From Pseudomonadota bacterium (GTDB lineage: Bacteria; Pseudomonadota; Gammaproteobacteria; Burkholderiales; Rhodocyclaceae): a stretch of 43,878 nucleotides of DNA. Positions 7,602-14,865 of this stretch are shown piece by piece (the first letter of the stretch is position 1; each line of letters opens with the position of its first letter). A program made the translations under genes and the position numbers. Under the pieces are notes generated by a model. It saw only the letters and a program-made list of their open reading frames with translations, was not told the origin of the DNA and did no database searches. The stretch is taken from contig QQUN01000077.1 of assembly GCA_008501585.1 (NCBI GenBank), positions 1 to 43,878 on the forward strand, written 5' to 3'.

Positions 7602-8582
7602 TCACGTCGCCGGGCGGGCGAGGCCGCTGAAATAGGCGATCAGGCGGTCGGGCAGCCAGTCGAGCGTGCCGGGGAAACTGCCGGACAGAAAGCCGACATG
7701 GCCGCCGTCGTTTGGGAGTTCCTGGGTGACGGCTTTTGAGCAGTCGCCGGGTAGTGGGAGCGCGGCCGGCGGCACAAACGGGTCGTTGCGTGCGTTGATG
7801 AGCAGCGTGGGGGTGGCGATGTGCTTGAGCCAGGGGCGGCTGGAGGCACGCTGCCAGTAGTCGAGCACGCCATCGAACCCATGCACCGGGGCGGTGAAGG
7901 CGTCGTCGAACGCATACAGCGTGTGCGCCCGGCGGATGCGGTCGGCATCGAGCGCGGCCTTGTGGATGGCGATCTTGTCGAGTGCCTTGGCCTTCAGCGT
8001 GCGCAGGAAGCGGTGGGTGTAGAGGCGGTTGAAGCCCTGGCCCAGCGCCATGCCGGAGACGGTGAGGTCCAGCGGCGGGCAGATGGCGGCGGCGCCGGCG
8101 ATGTGCTTGCCCGCGGCCGCGCCTTGTTCGCCCAGCCATTTGAGCAGGGCGTTGCCGCCCAGCGAGACACCGGCGGCAAAGACCGGGCCGTGGCGATAGC
8201 GCTTGGCGATGCGCGCGAGGATCCAGCCGATCTCGGCGCTGTCGCCCGAGTGGTAGGCGCGTAGCAGGCGGTTGGGGCGGCCCGAGCAGCCGCGGAAGTG
8301 CGGCACCACGCCGTTCCAGCCGATGGCAGCGAGCGAGTGCATCAGCGCGCGGGCGTAGTGCGAGCGGCTGCAGCCCTCCAGGCCGTGGAACAGCACGACC
8401 AGCGGTGCGCCGTCGTTGAGCGGCAGCCAGTCGGCATGGATGAAATCGTCGTCGGGGGTTTCCCAGCGCACCCGGCTGTACGGCGGGACGCGCGGTGTGC
8501 GCGCCAGCGGCCAGATGGTTTGCAGGTGACCGCCCGGGAGCCAGGCGGGGGCGCGATACGGGGTGGCGGGGGGCTGGCTCAC
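7602..8582 (-). CDS. YheT/EMB8-family alpha/beta hydrolase
   Basis: The 326-residue protein belongs to the YheT (embryogenesis-associated EMB8) branch of alpha/beta hydrolases. The N-terminal segment PAWLPGGHLQTIWP is diagnostic, followed by the oxyanion region LFHGLEGCSRSHY. The probable triad is Ser140 in GVSLGGN, Asp267 in NARNDPFVP and His295 in GGHVGF. The natural substrate is unknown; hydrolysis of a lipid or short-chain ester is the family expectation. It lies 29 bases downstream of the NTF2-like gene on the same strand, so the two may share a transcript. Confidence 0.9.
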   Translation of the reverse strand: MSQPPATPYRAPAWLPGGHLQTIWPLARTPRVPPYSRVRWETPDDDFIHADWLPLNDGAPLVVLFHGLEGCSRSHYARALMHSLAAIGWNGVVPHFRGCSGRPNRLLRAYHSGDSAEIGWILARIAKRYRHGPVFAAGVSLGGNALLKWLGEQGAAAGKHIAGAAAICPPLDLTVSGMALGQGFNRLYTHRFLRTLKAKALDKIAIHKAALDADRIRRAHTLYAFDDAFTAPVHGFDGVLDYWQRASSRPWLKHIATPTLLINARNDPFVPPAALPLPGDCSKAVTQELPNDGGHVGFLSGSFPGTLDWLPDRLIAYFSGLARPAT

Positions 8583-8611
8583 CGTCGGATCCGGTCGCGT
8601 CGTGGCTGGGC

Positions 8612-9040
8612 TCAGTGCACCAGCATCGGCGCGTCGGGATCGGCGGCGTGCAGGTCGGGCGTCGGCGAGGCGTGGTGCGCCAGCATGCGCCAGCCCTTGG
8701 CGCCGCGGATGAAGATGTTGGTGGCGACGATGGGCGGGTGCAGTTCGTCGTCGCCATCGATGTGCACATGCTGCAGCACGTTGTGCATGGCCATCACCGA
8801 GCCGGACGAGACGACCTGCTGGGTGATGTCGATCCGCAGTCGCGGGCTATTGGCGAACAGTTGCTGCCAGGTGTTGCGCACGGCGGCCAGACCGACGACG
8901 CGGGGCGCGCCCGGGTGCACGCAGACGACTTCTTCGTCTTCGCACCAGACGGCCATCATGGCGTCGAGGTCGGCACGGGCGAGTGCGGCATAGAAGGCGG
9001 CCTCGACCTCTTGCGGCGAGGTGAAGGCGGAATCGGACAC
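8612..9040 (-). CDS. NTF2-like/SnoaL-type protein of unknown function
   Basis: The 142-residue protein has the pattern of the NTF2-like fold used by the SnoaL/DUF4440 group: a helical start (EVEAAFYAALARADLDAMMAVW), CEDEEVVCVHPGA, a VRNTWQQLF helix, and strands ending in FIRGAKGWRMLAHHASP. Such proteins bind or turn over small ligands, but no function can be assigned. The GTG at 9040 is chosen because AAGGAA stands 6 bases before it; the frame is open further upstream, but that part overlaps the zinc-finger gene and looks non-coding. The His-containing motif HPGAPRV is commonly conserved in this subgroup. Confidence 0.82.
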   Translation of the reverse strand: MSDSAFTSPQEVEAAFYAALARADLDAMMAVWCEDEEVVCVHPGAPRVVGLAAVRNTWQQLFANSPRLRIDITQQVVSSGSVMAMHNVLQHVHIDGDDELHPPIVATNIFIRGAKGWRMLAHHASPTPDLHAADPDAPMLVH

Positions 9041-9108
9041 GGCGGGTTCCTTCGGATGGGCGGTGTCACCGGTCGGCGCTGCGCGGTGCGCCGCCGACCG
9101 GTGGCAGA

Positions 9109-9309
9109 TCAGTGGTGACCCTTCGGGCGCTCGCCGGTAAACACGTAGGTGGCGCTGCAGTAGGGGCAGCTCACTTCGCCTTCGTGGAGGACATCGAGGA
9201 ACACGCGCGGGTGGCGGGCCCACAGCGGCGCGCCCGGTTGCGGGCAATGCAGCGGCAGGTCCTTGGCGGTGACGTCGATGCGGCGGAAAGCGTCCTGGTT
9301 GTCAGCCAT
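9109..9309 (-). CDS. Small zinc-finger protein (zf-CHCC, NDUFS6-like)
   Basis: The 66-residue protein carries the CHCC zinc-finger pattern: Cys22 in LHCPQPG, His33 in ARHPRVFLD, and Cys48 and Cys51 in CPYC. The same domain occurs in the mitochondrial complex I accessory subunit NDUFS6. In many betaproteobacteria it is encoded beside ilvE, as here: it starts 18 bases after the ilvE stop on the same strand. Zn2+ binding is likely; a part in complex I assembly is possible but not shown by anything else in the window. Confidence 0.9.
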   Translation of the reverse strand: MADNQDAFRRIDVTAKDLPLHCPQPGAPLWARHPRVFLDVLHEGEVSCPYCSATYVFTGERPKGHH

Positions 9310-9327
9310 GATGTATCTCTCGAAAAA

Positions 9328-10248
9328 TCAAACGTAAGTGAGCCAGTGGTCGTATTCGGGGGCGCGGCCGTTGACGATCTCGAAGAAGCGCGCCTGCAGC
9401 TTTTCGGTGATGGGGCCGCGCTTGCCTTCGCCGATGACGCGGTTGTCGAGCTCGCGGATCGGGGTGACTTCGGCCGCGGTGCCGGTGAAGAAGGCTTCGT
9501 CGGCGATGTAGATGTCGTCGCGGGTGAGGCGGCGGGCCTGCACCTCGAGGCCGAATTCGCGGGCGACCTGGATGACCGAGTCACGAGTGATGCCGGTCAG
9601 CGCCGAGGCGATCTCGGGCTCGTAGATCTTGCCGTCCTTGATGACGAAGAGGTTCTCGCCGGCGCCTTCGGCCACGAAGCCCTGCACGTCGAGCAGCAGT
9701 GCCTCGTCGTAGCCGTCCTGGGTGGCTTCGAGGTTGGCCAGGATCGAGTTGGCGTAGGTGCTGGCGACCTTGGCGCGCGGCATGGTGACGTTCACATGGT
9801 GGCGCTGGTAGGACGAGGTCTTGACGCGGATGCCTTTCTCCAGGCCTTCTTCACCCAGGTAGGCGCCCCACGGCCAGGCGGCGACGGCCACGTGCACCGT
9901 GGCGCCGCGGGTCGAGATGCCCATCTTTTCCGAGCCGTAGAAGGCGATCGGGCGCATGTAGCAGGACTCGAGGCCATTGGCCTTGACCACCTCTGCCTGG
10001 GCCTGCATCAGCTCGTCGAGCGAGTAGGGCAGGTTCATGTGGTAGATCTTGCCCGAGTTGATCAGGCGCTGGGTGTGCTCGCGCAGGCGGAAGATGGCCG
10101 CGCCGCGGGCCGTCTTGTAGGCGCGCACGCCTTCGAAGACCGCGAGGCCGTAGTGCAGCGAGTGGGACAGCACGTGGGTGGTGGCGTCGCGCCACGGCAC
10201 CATCTTGCCGTCATACCAGATAAAACCATCGCGATCGGCCATGGACAT
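9328..10248 (-). CDS. ilvE: Branched-chain amino acid aminotransferase IlvE
   Basis: The 306-residue class IV PLP aminotransferase makes the last step of valine, leucine and isoleucine synthesis. It shows the HYGLAVFEGVRAY motif, the PLP lysine Lys160 in MPRAKVAS, EGAGENLF, and the phosphate-cup segment FFTGTAAEVTPIRELD. Length matches IlvE. Two methionines are close together at the start; the first, at 10248, is preferred because GGAG lies 8 bases upstream. It heads a unit with the zinc-finger gene and diverges from nudJ. Confidence 0.95.
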   Translation of the reverse strand: MSMADRDGFIWYDGKMVPWRDATTHVLSHSLHYGLAVFEGVRAYKTARGAAIFRLREHTQRLINSGKIYHMNLPYSLDELMQAQAEVVKANGLESCYMRPIAFYGSEKMGISTRGATVHVAVAAWPWGAYLGEEGLEKGIRVKTSSYQRHHVNVTMPRAKVASTYANSILANLEATQDGYDEALLLDVQGFVAEGAGENLFVIKDGKIYEPEIASALTGITRDSVIQVAREFGLEVQARRLTRDDIYIADEAFFTGTAAEVTPIRELDNRVIGEGKRGPITEKLQARFFEIVNGRAPEYDHWLTYV

Positions 10249-10325
10249 GGTCAAGTCTCCAGCGAAATGTTGTGTTGAGCGGCGCCCGCGGATGGGGCAC
10301 ACGAATCGCGCAATTCTATCGCAAC

Positions 10326-10353
10326 TTGTGACTGGCTGTGGCCGCGCTAAAAT
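10326..10353 (+). promoter_or_regulatory. Candidate sigma-70 promoter of nudJ-mnmA unit
   Basis: TTGTGA (10326-10331) and TAAAAT (10348-10353) are separated by 16 bases in a locally AT-richer patch, about 27 bases upstream of the nudJ ATG. It lies in the 131-base divergent gap between ilvE and nudJ. This is a pattern match only. Confidence 0.45.
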
Positions 10354-10379
10354 GCGCATCTTTGAAGAAGAGGCTGTGC

Positions 10380-10838
10380 ATGGAGCGGGTCTGGAAACCG
10401 AATGTGACGGTGGCCGCGGTGATCGAGCGTCGGGGCCGTTTCCTGCTGGTCGAGGAAGAGACCGCGGACGGCTTGCGTTTCAACCAGCCGGCGGGGCATC
10501 TGGAGGCGGGCGAGTCGCTGGTCGAGGCGGCGGGACGCGAGGCGCTGGAGGAAACCGCGCACCCGTTTACGCCGGAGTACCTGGTCGGCATCTACCAGTG
10601 GCCGCGGCCGGATGGCGAGGTGACCTATCTGCGCTTCGCCTTTGGCGGCAGTGTGGGTGAAGCGATCGCCGGCCGGCGCCTGGACGACGGTATTGTGCGG
10701 GCGGTGTGGCTGACGCGCGACGAGATCGTGGCCACCGCCGATCGCCATCGCAGCCCGCTGATTTTGCGCTGCGTGGATGACTACCTCGCGGGTCAGCGCG
10801 CGCCGCTGGATCTGCTGCGGCACTACGCCGAATCGTGA
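10380..10838 (+). CDS. nudJ: NudJ-type Nudix phosphatase
   Basis: The 152-residue Nudix hydrolase resembles NudJ, which removes phosphate from nucleoside tri- and diphosphates and from the thiamin precursor HMP-PP. The Nudix box runs from GHLEAGESLVEAAGREALEE, starting near residue 41, with the metal-binding REALEE core intact; the usual Gly after EE-x is Ala (EETAH). The N-terminal WKPNVTVAAVIE and FNQPAGHLE segments are NudJ-like. The ATG at 10380 has GAGG a few bases before it. The stop overlaps the next gene's ATG (TGATG), so nudJ, the secreted hypothetical and mnmA form one unit; nudJ also stands next to mnmA in enterobacteria. Confidence 0.9.
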   Translation: MERVWKPNVTVAAVIERRGRFLLVEEETADGLRFNQPAGHLEAGESLVEAAGREALEETAHPFTPEYLVGIYQWPRPDGEVTYLRFAFGGSVGEAIAGRRLDDGIVRAVWLTRDEIVATADRHRSPLILRCVDDYLAGQRAPLDLLRHYAES

Positions 10839-11518
10839 TGCGCCGGCTCGCCCCCGCCCTGACGGCGCTGGCCTTGCTGGCGCCGGTCGCGTCGCTGGCC
10901 GCGGTCGAGGTGCCGATCTGCTACAACTACGGCTGTGTGACCGAAACCGTGGTGCGTTTCCCCGAGGACGACCTGCTGTCGCTGCAGCGGCAGTTGCGGG
11001 TGGCGAACAGTGCGGCCGAGGAGCGGGCCATTCTGGCCGAGGTGATTGGCTGGATGTACCGCGAAGCCGGCAAGCAGTCGCCGATCCATGCCGATCGCGG
11101 CGGAAATTTCGCCGATGAGGGCGTGTATGGCCGCATGGACTGCATCGACCACGCCAATTCGACGACCCGCCTGCTCGGCGTGCTCGAAGCGCGCGGCGCG
11201 CTGCGCTTCCACAAACTGATGCCGCAGGCGCGGCGGACGACGGTGGTGTTGTTCCAGCATTTTGGCGCGGTGCTCGAAGAGATCGCGCCCCCGCCCCAGC
11301 CGGTGGCGTCGGCCGGCGTGCCGGACCATGTGCCCGTGTTGCTGGCGCTGTGCGATTGTGCCGAGGTGCTCGATGACATGCCCGCGCCGCCGCCGGCGGT
11401 GGCGGGGTCGCCGGGCGCCCGGTTTGCGGTTGATACCTGGTTTTACGACCATGGCCGGCCGGCGGTGATCCTGCCGCTGGCCGAATGGCTCGATGGAGAA
11501 GGACCGAATGTCCAGTAA
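10838..11518 (+). CDS. Conserved secreted hypothetical protein with paired cysteines
   Basis: The 226-residue product is not recognised. Residues 1-21 form a Sec signal peptide (basic MRR, hydrophobic core, cleavage after SLAA), so it should be exported to the periplasm. The mature part has cysteines in CYNYGC, DCIDH and LCDCAE, and histidines in DCIDHANS and FYDHGRP. A Cys-His-Asp arrangement of this kind recalls papain or transglutaminase folds, but this is a weak resemblance and no catalytic claim is made. It sits between nudJ and mnmA with overlaps at both ends (TGATG with nudJ, 11 bases with mnmA). Confidence 0.72.
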   Translation: MRRLAPALTALALLAPVASLAAVEVPICYNYGCVTETVVRFPEDDLLSLQRQLRVANSAAEERAILAEVIGWMYREAGKQSPIHADRGGNFADEGVYGRMDCIDHANSTTRLLGVLEARGALRFHKLMPQARRTTVVLFQHFGAVLEEIAPPPQPVASAGVPDHVPVLLALCDCAEVLDDMPAPPPAVAGSPGARFAVDTWFYDHGRPAVILPLAEWLDGEGPNVQ

Positions 11519-12632
11519 GCAAGATCCGAACGGGATGAAAGTGGTGGTCGGCATGTCCGGCGGGGTCGATTCGTCGGTGGCGGCGCTGTTGCTCAAGCAG
11601 CAGGGCTACGATGTGGTCGGCCTGTTCATGAAGAACTGGGAAGACGATGACGACGACGAGTACTGCTCGACGCGGCAGGACCTGGTCGACGTGGCCTCGG
11701 TGTGTGACGTGATCGGTATCGAACTCGAGGTGGTGAACTTCTCGGCCGAGTACAAGGACCGGGTGTTTGCCGACTTCCTCAAGGAATACCAGGCCGGGCG
11801 CACGCCGAACCCCGACATCCTGTGCAACTCGGAGATCAAGTTCCGCTGCTTCCTCGACCACGCCATGCAGTTGGGGGCCGACAAGATCGCCACCGGCCAC
11901 TATGCGCGCGTGCGCGAGTGGCACAGCGACGGTCGCAGCGAGTTCCAGCTGCTCAAGGCCGAGGACGGCACCAAGGACCAGAGCTATTTCCTGTATCGGC
12001 TCAACCAGCAGCAACTGGCGCGCACGCTGTTTCCGCTTGGCGACATCTACAAGCGCGATGTGCGCCGCATGGCCGAGGCGGCGGGGCTGCATGTGCATGC
12101 CAAGAAGGACTCGACCGGCATCTGCTTCATTGGCGAGCGCCCCTTCCGCGAATTCCTCAGTCGCTACCTGCCGACCCAGCCGGGCGAAATCCGCTCGCTC
12201 GACGACGATCGCGTGCTCGGCGAGCACCAGGGCCTGATGTACCACACCATCGGCCAGCGCAAGGGGCTGATGATCGGCGGCATCAAGGGCATGGAAGACG
12301 CTGGTGGCGAGCACGATGCCTGGTATGCGGCCAAGAAGGACATGGCGGCCAATGTGCTCTACGTGGTGCAGGGGCACGACCACCCGGCGCTGCTGCGTCA
12401 CCGCCTGGTGGCCACCGAGCTGAACTGGATCGCCGGGCGCGATCCGCACACCCACTGGGTGTACACCGCCAAACCGCGCTATCGCACGCCCGACCAGCCC
12501 TGCGAAATCGACCGCATCGGCCAGGGCGAGGTGGAGATCGCCTTCGCCGAGGCGCAGTGGGCGCTCACGCCGGGGCAGAGCGTGGTGGTGTATGAATCGA
12601 AGGTGTGCCTGGGCGGCGGCGTGATTGTCTGA
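11508..12632 (+). CDS. mnmA: tRNA-specific 2-thiouridylase MnmA
   Basis: The 374-residue enzyme thiolates uridine 34 of tRNA(Lys), tRNA(Glu) and tRNA(Gln). It has the PP-loop [10 protein letters not shown] for ATP at the N-terminus, the first catalytic cysteine in [10 protein letters not shown], the DQSYFLYRL helix, and the second catalytic cysteine in [10 protein letters not shown]. Length is typical. Sulfur would come from a Tus relay; a TusA-family protein is encoded at 18565. Two ATGs are possible: 11508 is preferred because the GGAGAAGGA overlapping the first one forms a strong ribosome site for the second. Confidence 0.96.
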   Translation: MSSKQDPNGMKVVVGMSGGVDSSVAALLLKQQGYDVVGLFMKNWEDDDDDEYCSTRQDLVDVASVCDVIGIELEVVNFSAEYKDRVFADFLKEYQAGRTPNPDILCNSEIKFRCFLDHAMQLGADKIATGHYARVREWHSDGRSEFQLLKAEDGTKDQSYFLYRLNQQQLARTLFPLGDIYKRDVRRMAEAAGLHVHAKKDSTGICFIGERPFREFLSRYLPTQPGEIRSLDDDRVLGEHQGLMYHTIGQRKGLMIGGIKGMEDAGGEHDAWYAAKKDMAANVLYVVQGHDHPALLRHRLVATELNWIAGRDPHTHWVYTAKPRYRTPDQPCEIDRIGQGEVEIAFAEAQWALTPGQSVVVYESKVCLGGGVIV

Positions 12633-12644
12633 CCCGGCATGTCA

Positions 12645-12669
12645 CGCCCCGCCAAGGCATGGCGGGGCG
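12645..12669. terminator. Possible bidirectional hairpin between convergent genes
   Basis: CGCCCCGCC (12645-12653) and GGCGGGGCG (12661-12669) form a perfect 9-bp stem with a 7-base loop. The hairpin lies in the 63-base gap between mnmA and the convergent hypothetical gene. No T-run follows on either strand, so it is only a possible terminator. Confidence 0.35.
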
Positions 12670-12695
12670 GGTGGGTCAAGGCGCGGTGGTCTGGG

Positions 12696-13625
12696 TCAGG
12701 CCACGCGCGCCGGCGGACAGGCCGGTTCGGCCCAGCGGGCAGCGAAGGCGTCGCATTTTTCGACGAACTCGCGCGTGCTCTTGGGCATCGGTACCCGCGC
12801 CCGGGTGATGTAGATCAGCAGATCGGTGCCCGCGCGCATCAGCTCCAGGCCGGTGTCGGCATTGCGGATCTGGCTGCGCACCGGGCGTGCCGGCAGCTTG
12901 GGCGTAAAGCGGTTCATCTGCTCGCCAGCCACCACGAAGGCCGGCCAGATGTCGAAAATGGCCGGATCGGTGCGCAGGGTCTCGCATTTTTCACGCGCGG
13001 CCGTGGCATAGGCATGGACCAGCGGCTCGACGCCGGCAAAAATGCCGTTGCTGGTGAAGGCGCGGATCATCGCGGCGGCAATCTTGTCGATGTCGCGCAT
13101 GGTCTGCGCGATCTTGATGTAGCGACTCTCGTAGAAATCCTCGACCGGAATCGAGAAGGCCCGGAAGGGCTCACCCCACAATTCGTCGATGCCTTCCTCG
13201 CCGCTGATGTGATTGACCAGCCGGCCCAGCTCGAGGGCCTTCTGCAGACAGGCGCCGCACTGGCGCATGAGCGGGTTTTCCTGCCCGATATCGACGCCGA
13301 GGGCTTGCAGTTCGACCAGCTTGGTGAAGATGTCGGCCGCCCGGTTGAACAGCGCACCGGCGTACATGCCGCCCTTGACTCGCCGCATGGCCTCGTCGGT
13401 TTCGGCCTCGTAGGCCTCGCGGGCCGCCTCCAGGCGGAAGCCGGGAATGTTGATGCCGTGCTCGACGTGGTTGAACAGGCGTCGCGTCAGCGCACCGATG
13501 AGCTTCTTCTTGGTGGCGAGCGTGTCCTCTGGCGGGTCATAGACCTTGATCCAGTACCCGCCGTAATACACCCGTAAACGGTTGTTAATGACCCGTCGGG
13601 TACCCTCTGCGAGGTTTTCATCCAT
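12696..13625 (-). CDS. Conserved hypothetical protein, mostly helical
   Basis: The 309-residue protein is not recognised. It begins MDENLAEGTRRVINNRLRV and contains long amphipathic stretches, a HVEHGINIPG segment and a CGACLQ cysteine pair (near residue 140). No signal peptide or membrane segment is seen, so it is probably cytoplasmic. It is transcribed alone, convergent with mnmA. Codon use is like its neighbours, which argues for a real resident gene. Its upstream region carries a plausible promoter and a dyad, described separately. Confidence 0.75.
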   Translation of the reverse strand: MDENLAEGTRRVINNRLRVYYGGYWIKVYDPPEDTLATKKKLIGALTRRLFNHVEHGINIPGFRLEAAREAYEAETDEAMRRVKGGMYAGALFNRAADIFTKLVELQALGVDIGQENPLMRQCGACLQKALELGRLVNHISGEEGIDELWGEPFRAFSIPVEDFYESRYIKIAQTMRDIDKIAAAMIRAFTSNGIFAGVEPLVHAYATAAREKCETLRTDPAIFDIWPAFVVAGEQMNRFTPKLPARPVRSQIRNADTGLELMRAGTDLLIYITRARVPMPKSTREFVEKCDAFAARWAEPACPPARVA

Positions 13626-13640
13626 GACAGCCACCGCGCA

Positions 13641-13655
13641 ACGGTCGTGGACCGT
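13641..13655. promoter_or_regulatory. Dyad ACGGTC-N3-GACCGT upstream of the 309-aa hypothetical gene
   Basis: Perfect 6-bp arms with a 3-base spacer stand 16 bases upstream of the ATG at 13625, downstream of the candidate promoter. A related word, AAACGGTCGTTT, is found at 13720-13731. The layout suits a repressor operator, but no regulator is assigned. Confidence 0.4.
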
Positions 13656-13683
13656 TCCAAAACTAGTCGAGCGTTTCAGTCTA

Positions 13684-13712
13684 GTACAAAGGTGGTAGCT
13701 TGTGCAGTGCAA
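13684..13712 (-). promoter_or_regulatory. Candidate sigma-70 promoter of the 309-aa hypothetical gene
   Basis: On the minus strand TTGCAC (13707-13712) is followed after 17 bases by TGTACT (13684-13689), about 60 bases upstream of the ATG at 13625. The surrounding gap is clearly AT-richer than the genes. Pattern match only. Confidence 0.4.
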
Positions 13713-13729
13713 AAAGGATAAACGGTCGT

Positions 13730-14263
13730 TTAGATCGAGATCCTGGCACGCAGCGAACGCCGCCGCTTGCTCAACACACGCCAGCGCCACAGCGCCTGGG
13801 TAAGGAAGTAGCCGCCGACGGCGCCGACCACGGCCATCAGCAGCATGCCCAGCAACAGCGGCTGGCCGATGCCGGACAGCCATTCCCAGGCGTGGGCAAG
13901 CCATGCGCCGAAACTCTCGTAAACCGGCGGCGTGGCGTCGTCCGGCCGGGGCGGGATGCCGAGCACGCCGGCGCCCAGATGGTAGGCAAAGTAGTACAGC
14001 GGCGCGTAGGTAAAGGGGTTGCTGATCAGCGTGCTGACCGATGCGATCCACAGGTTGGCGCGCAGCGACAGCGAGACGATCACCGCCGCCGGGATCTGCG
14101 CCACCGGGATCATCAGCCCGAAGAATGCCCCGATGGCCACGGCCTTGGCCACCGTGTGCCGGTTGATCCGCCACAGCGACGGATCGTGCAGGCGCGGCCC
14201 CAGCCAGCGCAGCAGGCGGTGGCTCTTGATGCTGTCGTGGGAGGGCAGGAAGCGCTGGAGCAT
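13730..14263 (-). CDS. DUF2062 inner-membrane protein
   Basis: The 177-residue protein matches DUF2062: a short N-terminal part ending in LGPRLHDPSLWRINRHTVAKAVAIGAFFGLMIPVAQIP, then LRANLWIASVSTLISNPFT, then two C-terminal hydrophobic segments (about 78-100 and 130-155) and a very basic tail RRRSLRAR. It is expected in the inner membrane; molecular function is unknown. The ATG at 14263 fits the family start, though its ribosome site is weak. It follows sixA on the same strand after 129 bases. Confidence 0.85.
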   Translation of the reverse strand: MLQRFLPSHDSIKSHRLLRWLGPRLHDPSLWRINRHTVAKAVAIGAFFGLMIPVAQIPAAVIVSLSLRANLWIASVSTLISNPFTYAPLYYFAYHLGAGVLGIPPRPDDATPPVYESFGAWLAHAWEWLSGIGQPLLLGMLLMAVVGAVGGYFLTQALWRWRVLSKRRRSLRARISI

Positions 14264-14392
14264 GGGGGCATCCGAAAGAAGGGCGCCGTCGTCGCCGCGC
14301 CGGCCAGACGGGAATATGCGGTGCCGTGAGCGGAAAAACAAGGCCCGTCCGGCGCCCGGCCGTTCGTCGCCGACCGCCGCGGCGAACACGCC

Positions 14393-14845
14393 CTAAAGCA
14401 GGTCGGGCGGGATCACGGTGCGCAGTACGGTCTGCGTTTCACCGTCGCGCACGCGGTTGGTGAACCACCACAGGGCGCCTTTCTTGATGGTCCAGTTCGC
14501 TTCGCTGCCGGAGAGCAGCAGGGCGGCCAGCTGGCCGAGCGCCGGCTGATGGCCGACCAGCAGGGCGGCGCCGCGCCCCTCCGGCCAGCCGGTGGCGGCG
14601 AGGATGTCGGCCACGCCCATGTCGGGCGCCAGCGCCGGCACGATCTCGAAGTTCTCGGTGAACGCGCTGGCGGTCTGGCGCGTGCGCAGCGCCGGGCTGA
14701 CCAGGGTGCGCAGGTGTTTGGGCCGGTTTTCGGTGAGCCACTGGGCCATTTTTCGGGCCTGCTTCTGGCCGCGCTCGGTGAGTTCGCGGGTGAGGTCGGG
14801 GGTGCCGTCAACGGCTTCGGCGTGGCGCCACAACAACAGATCCAT
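14393..14845 (-). CDS. sixA: Phosphohistidine phosphatase SixA
   Basis: The 150-residue protein is a short histidine phosphatase. The catalytic motif is LLWRHAEA with His8; the second core histidine is in LLVGHQPALG, and RTRQTA supplies the expected phosphate-pocket arginine. SixA removes phosphate from histidine in phosphotransfer proteins. ATG 14845 is preceded by GAGG and matches the family start. It lies 20 bases downstream of the CYTH-CHAD gene, so the two phosphate-handling proteins are probably co-transcribed. Confidence 0.92.
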   Translation of the reverse strand: MDLLLWRHAEAVDGTPDLTRELTERGQKQARKMAQWLTENRPKHLRTLVSPALRTRQTASAFTENFEIVPALAPDMGVADILAATGWPEGRGAALLVGHQPALGQLAALLLSGSEANWTIKKGALWWFTNRVRDGETQTVLRTVIPPDLL

Positions 14846-14865
14846 GGTGTCCTCGTGGGGGGGAA

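Noticed and set aside
10347-12455. Long minus-strand frame opposite nudJ, the secreted hypothetical and mnmA
   Set aside because: It crosses three real genes on the other strand and matches nothing recognisable.
14334-14362. Terminator-like sequence after sixA (GC-rich stretch then TTGTTTTT on the minus strand)
   Set aside because: Only a four-base outer stem (GGCC/GGCC) can be drawn cleanly, so the call is too weak.
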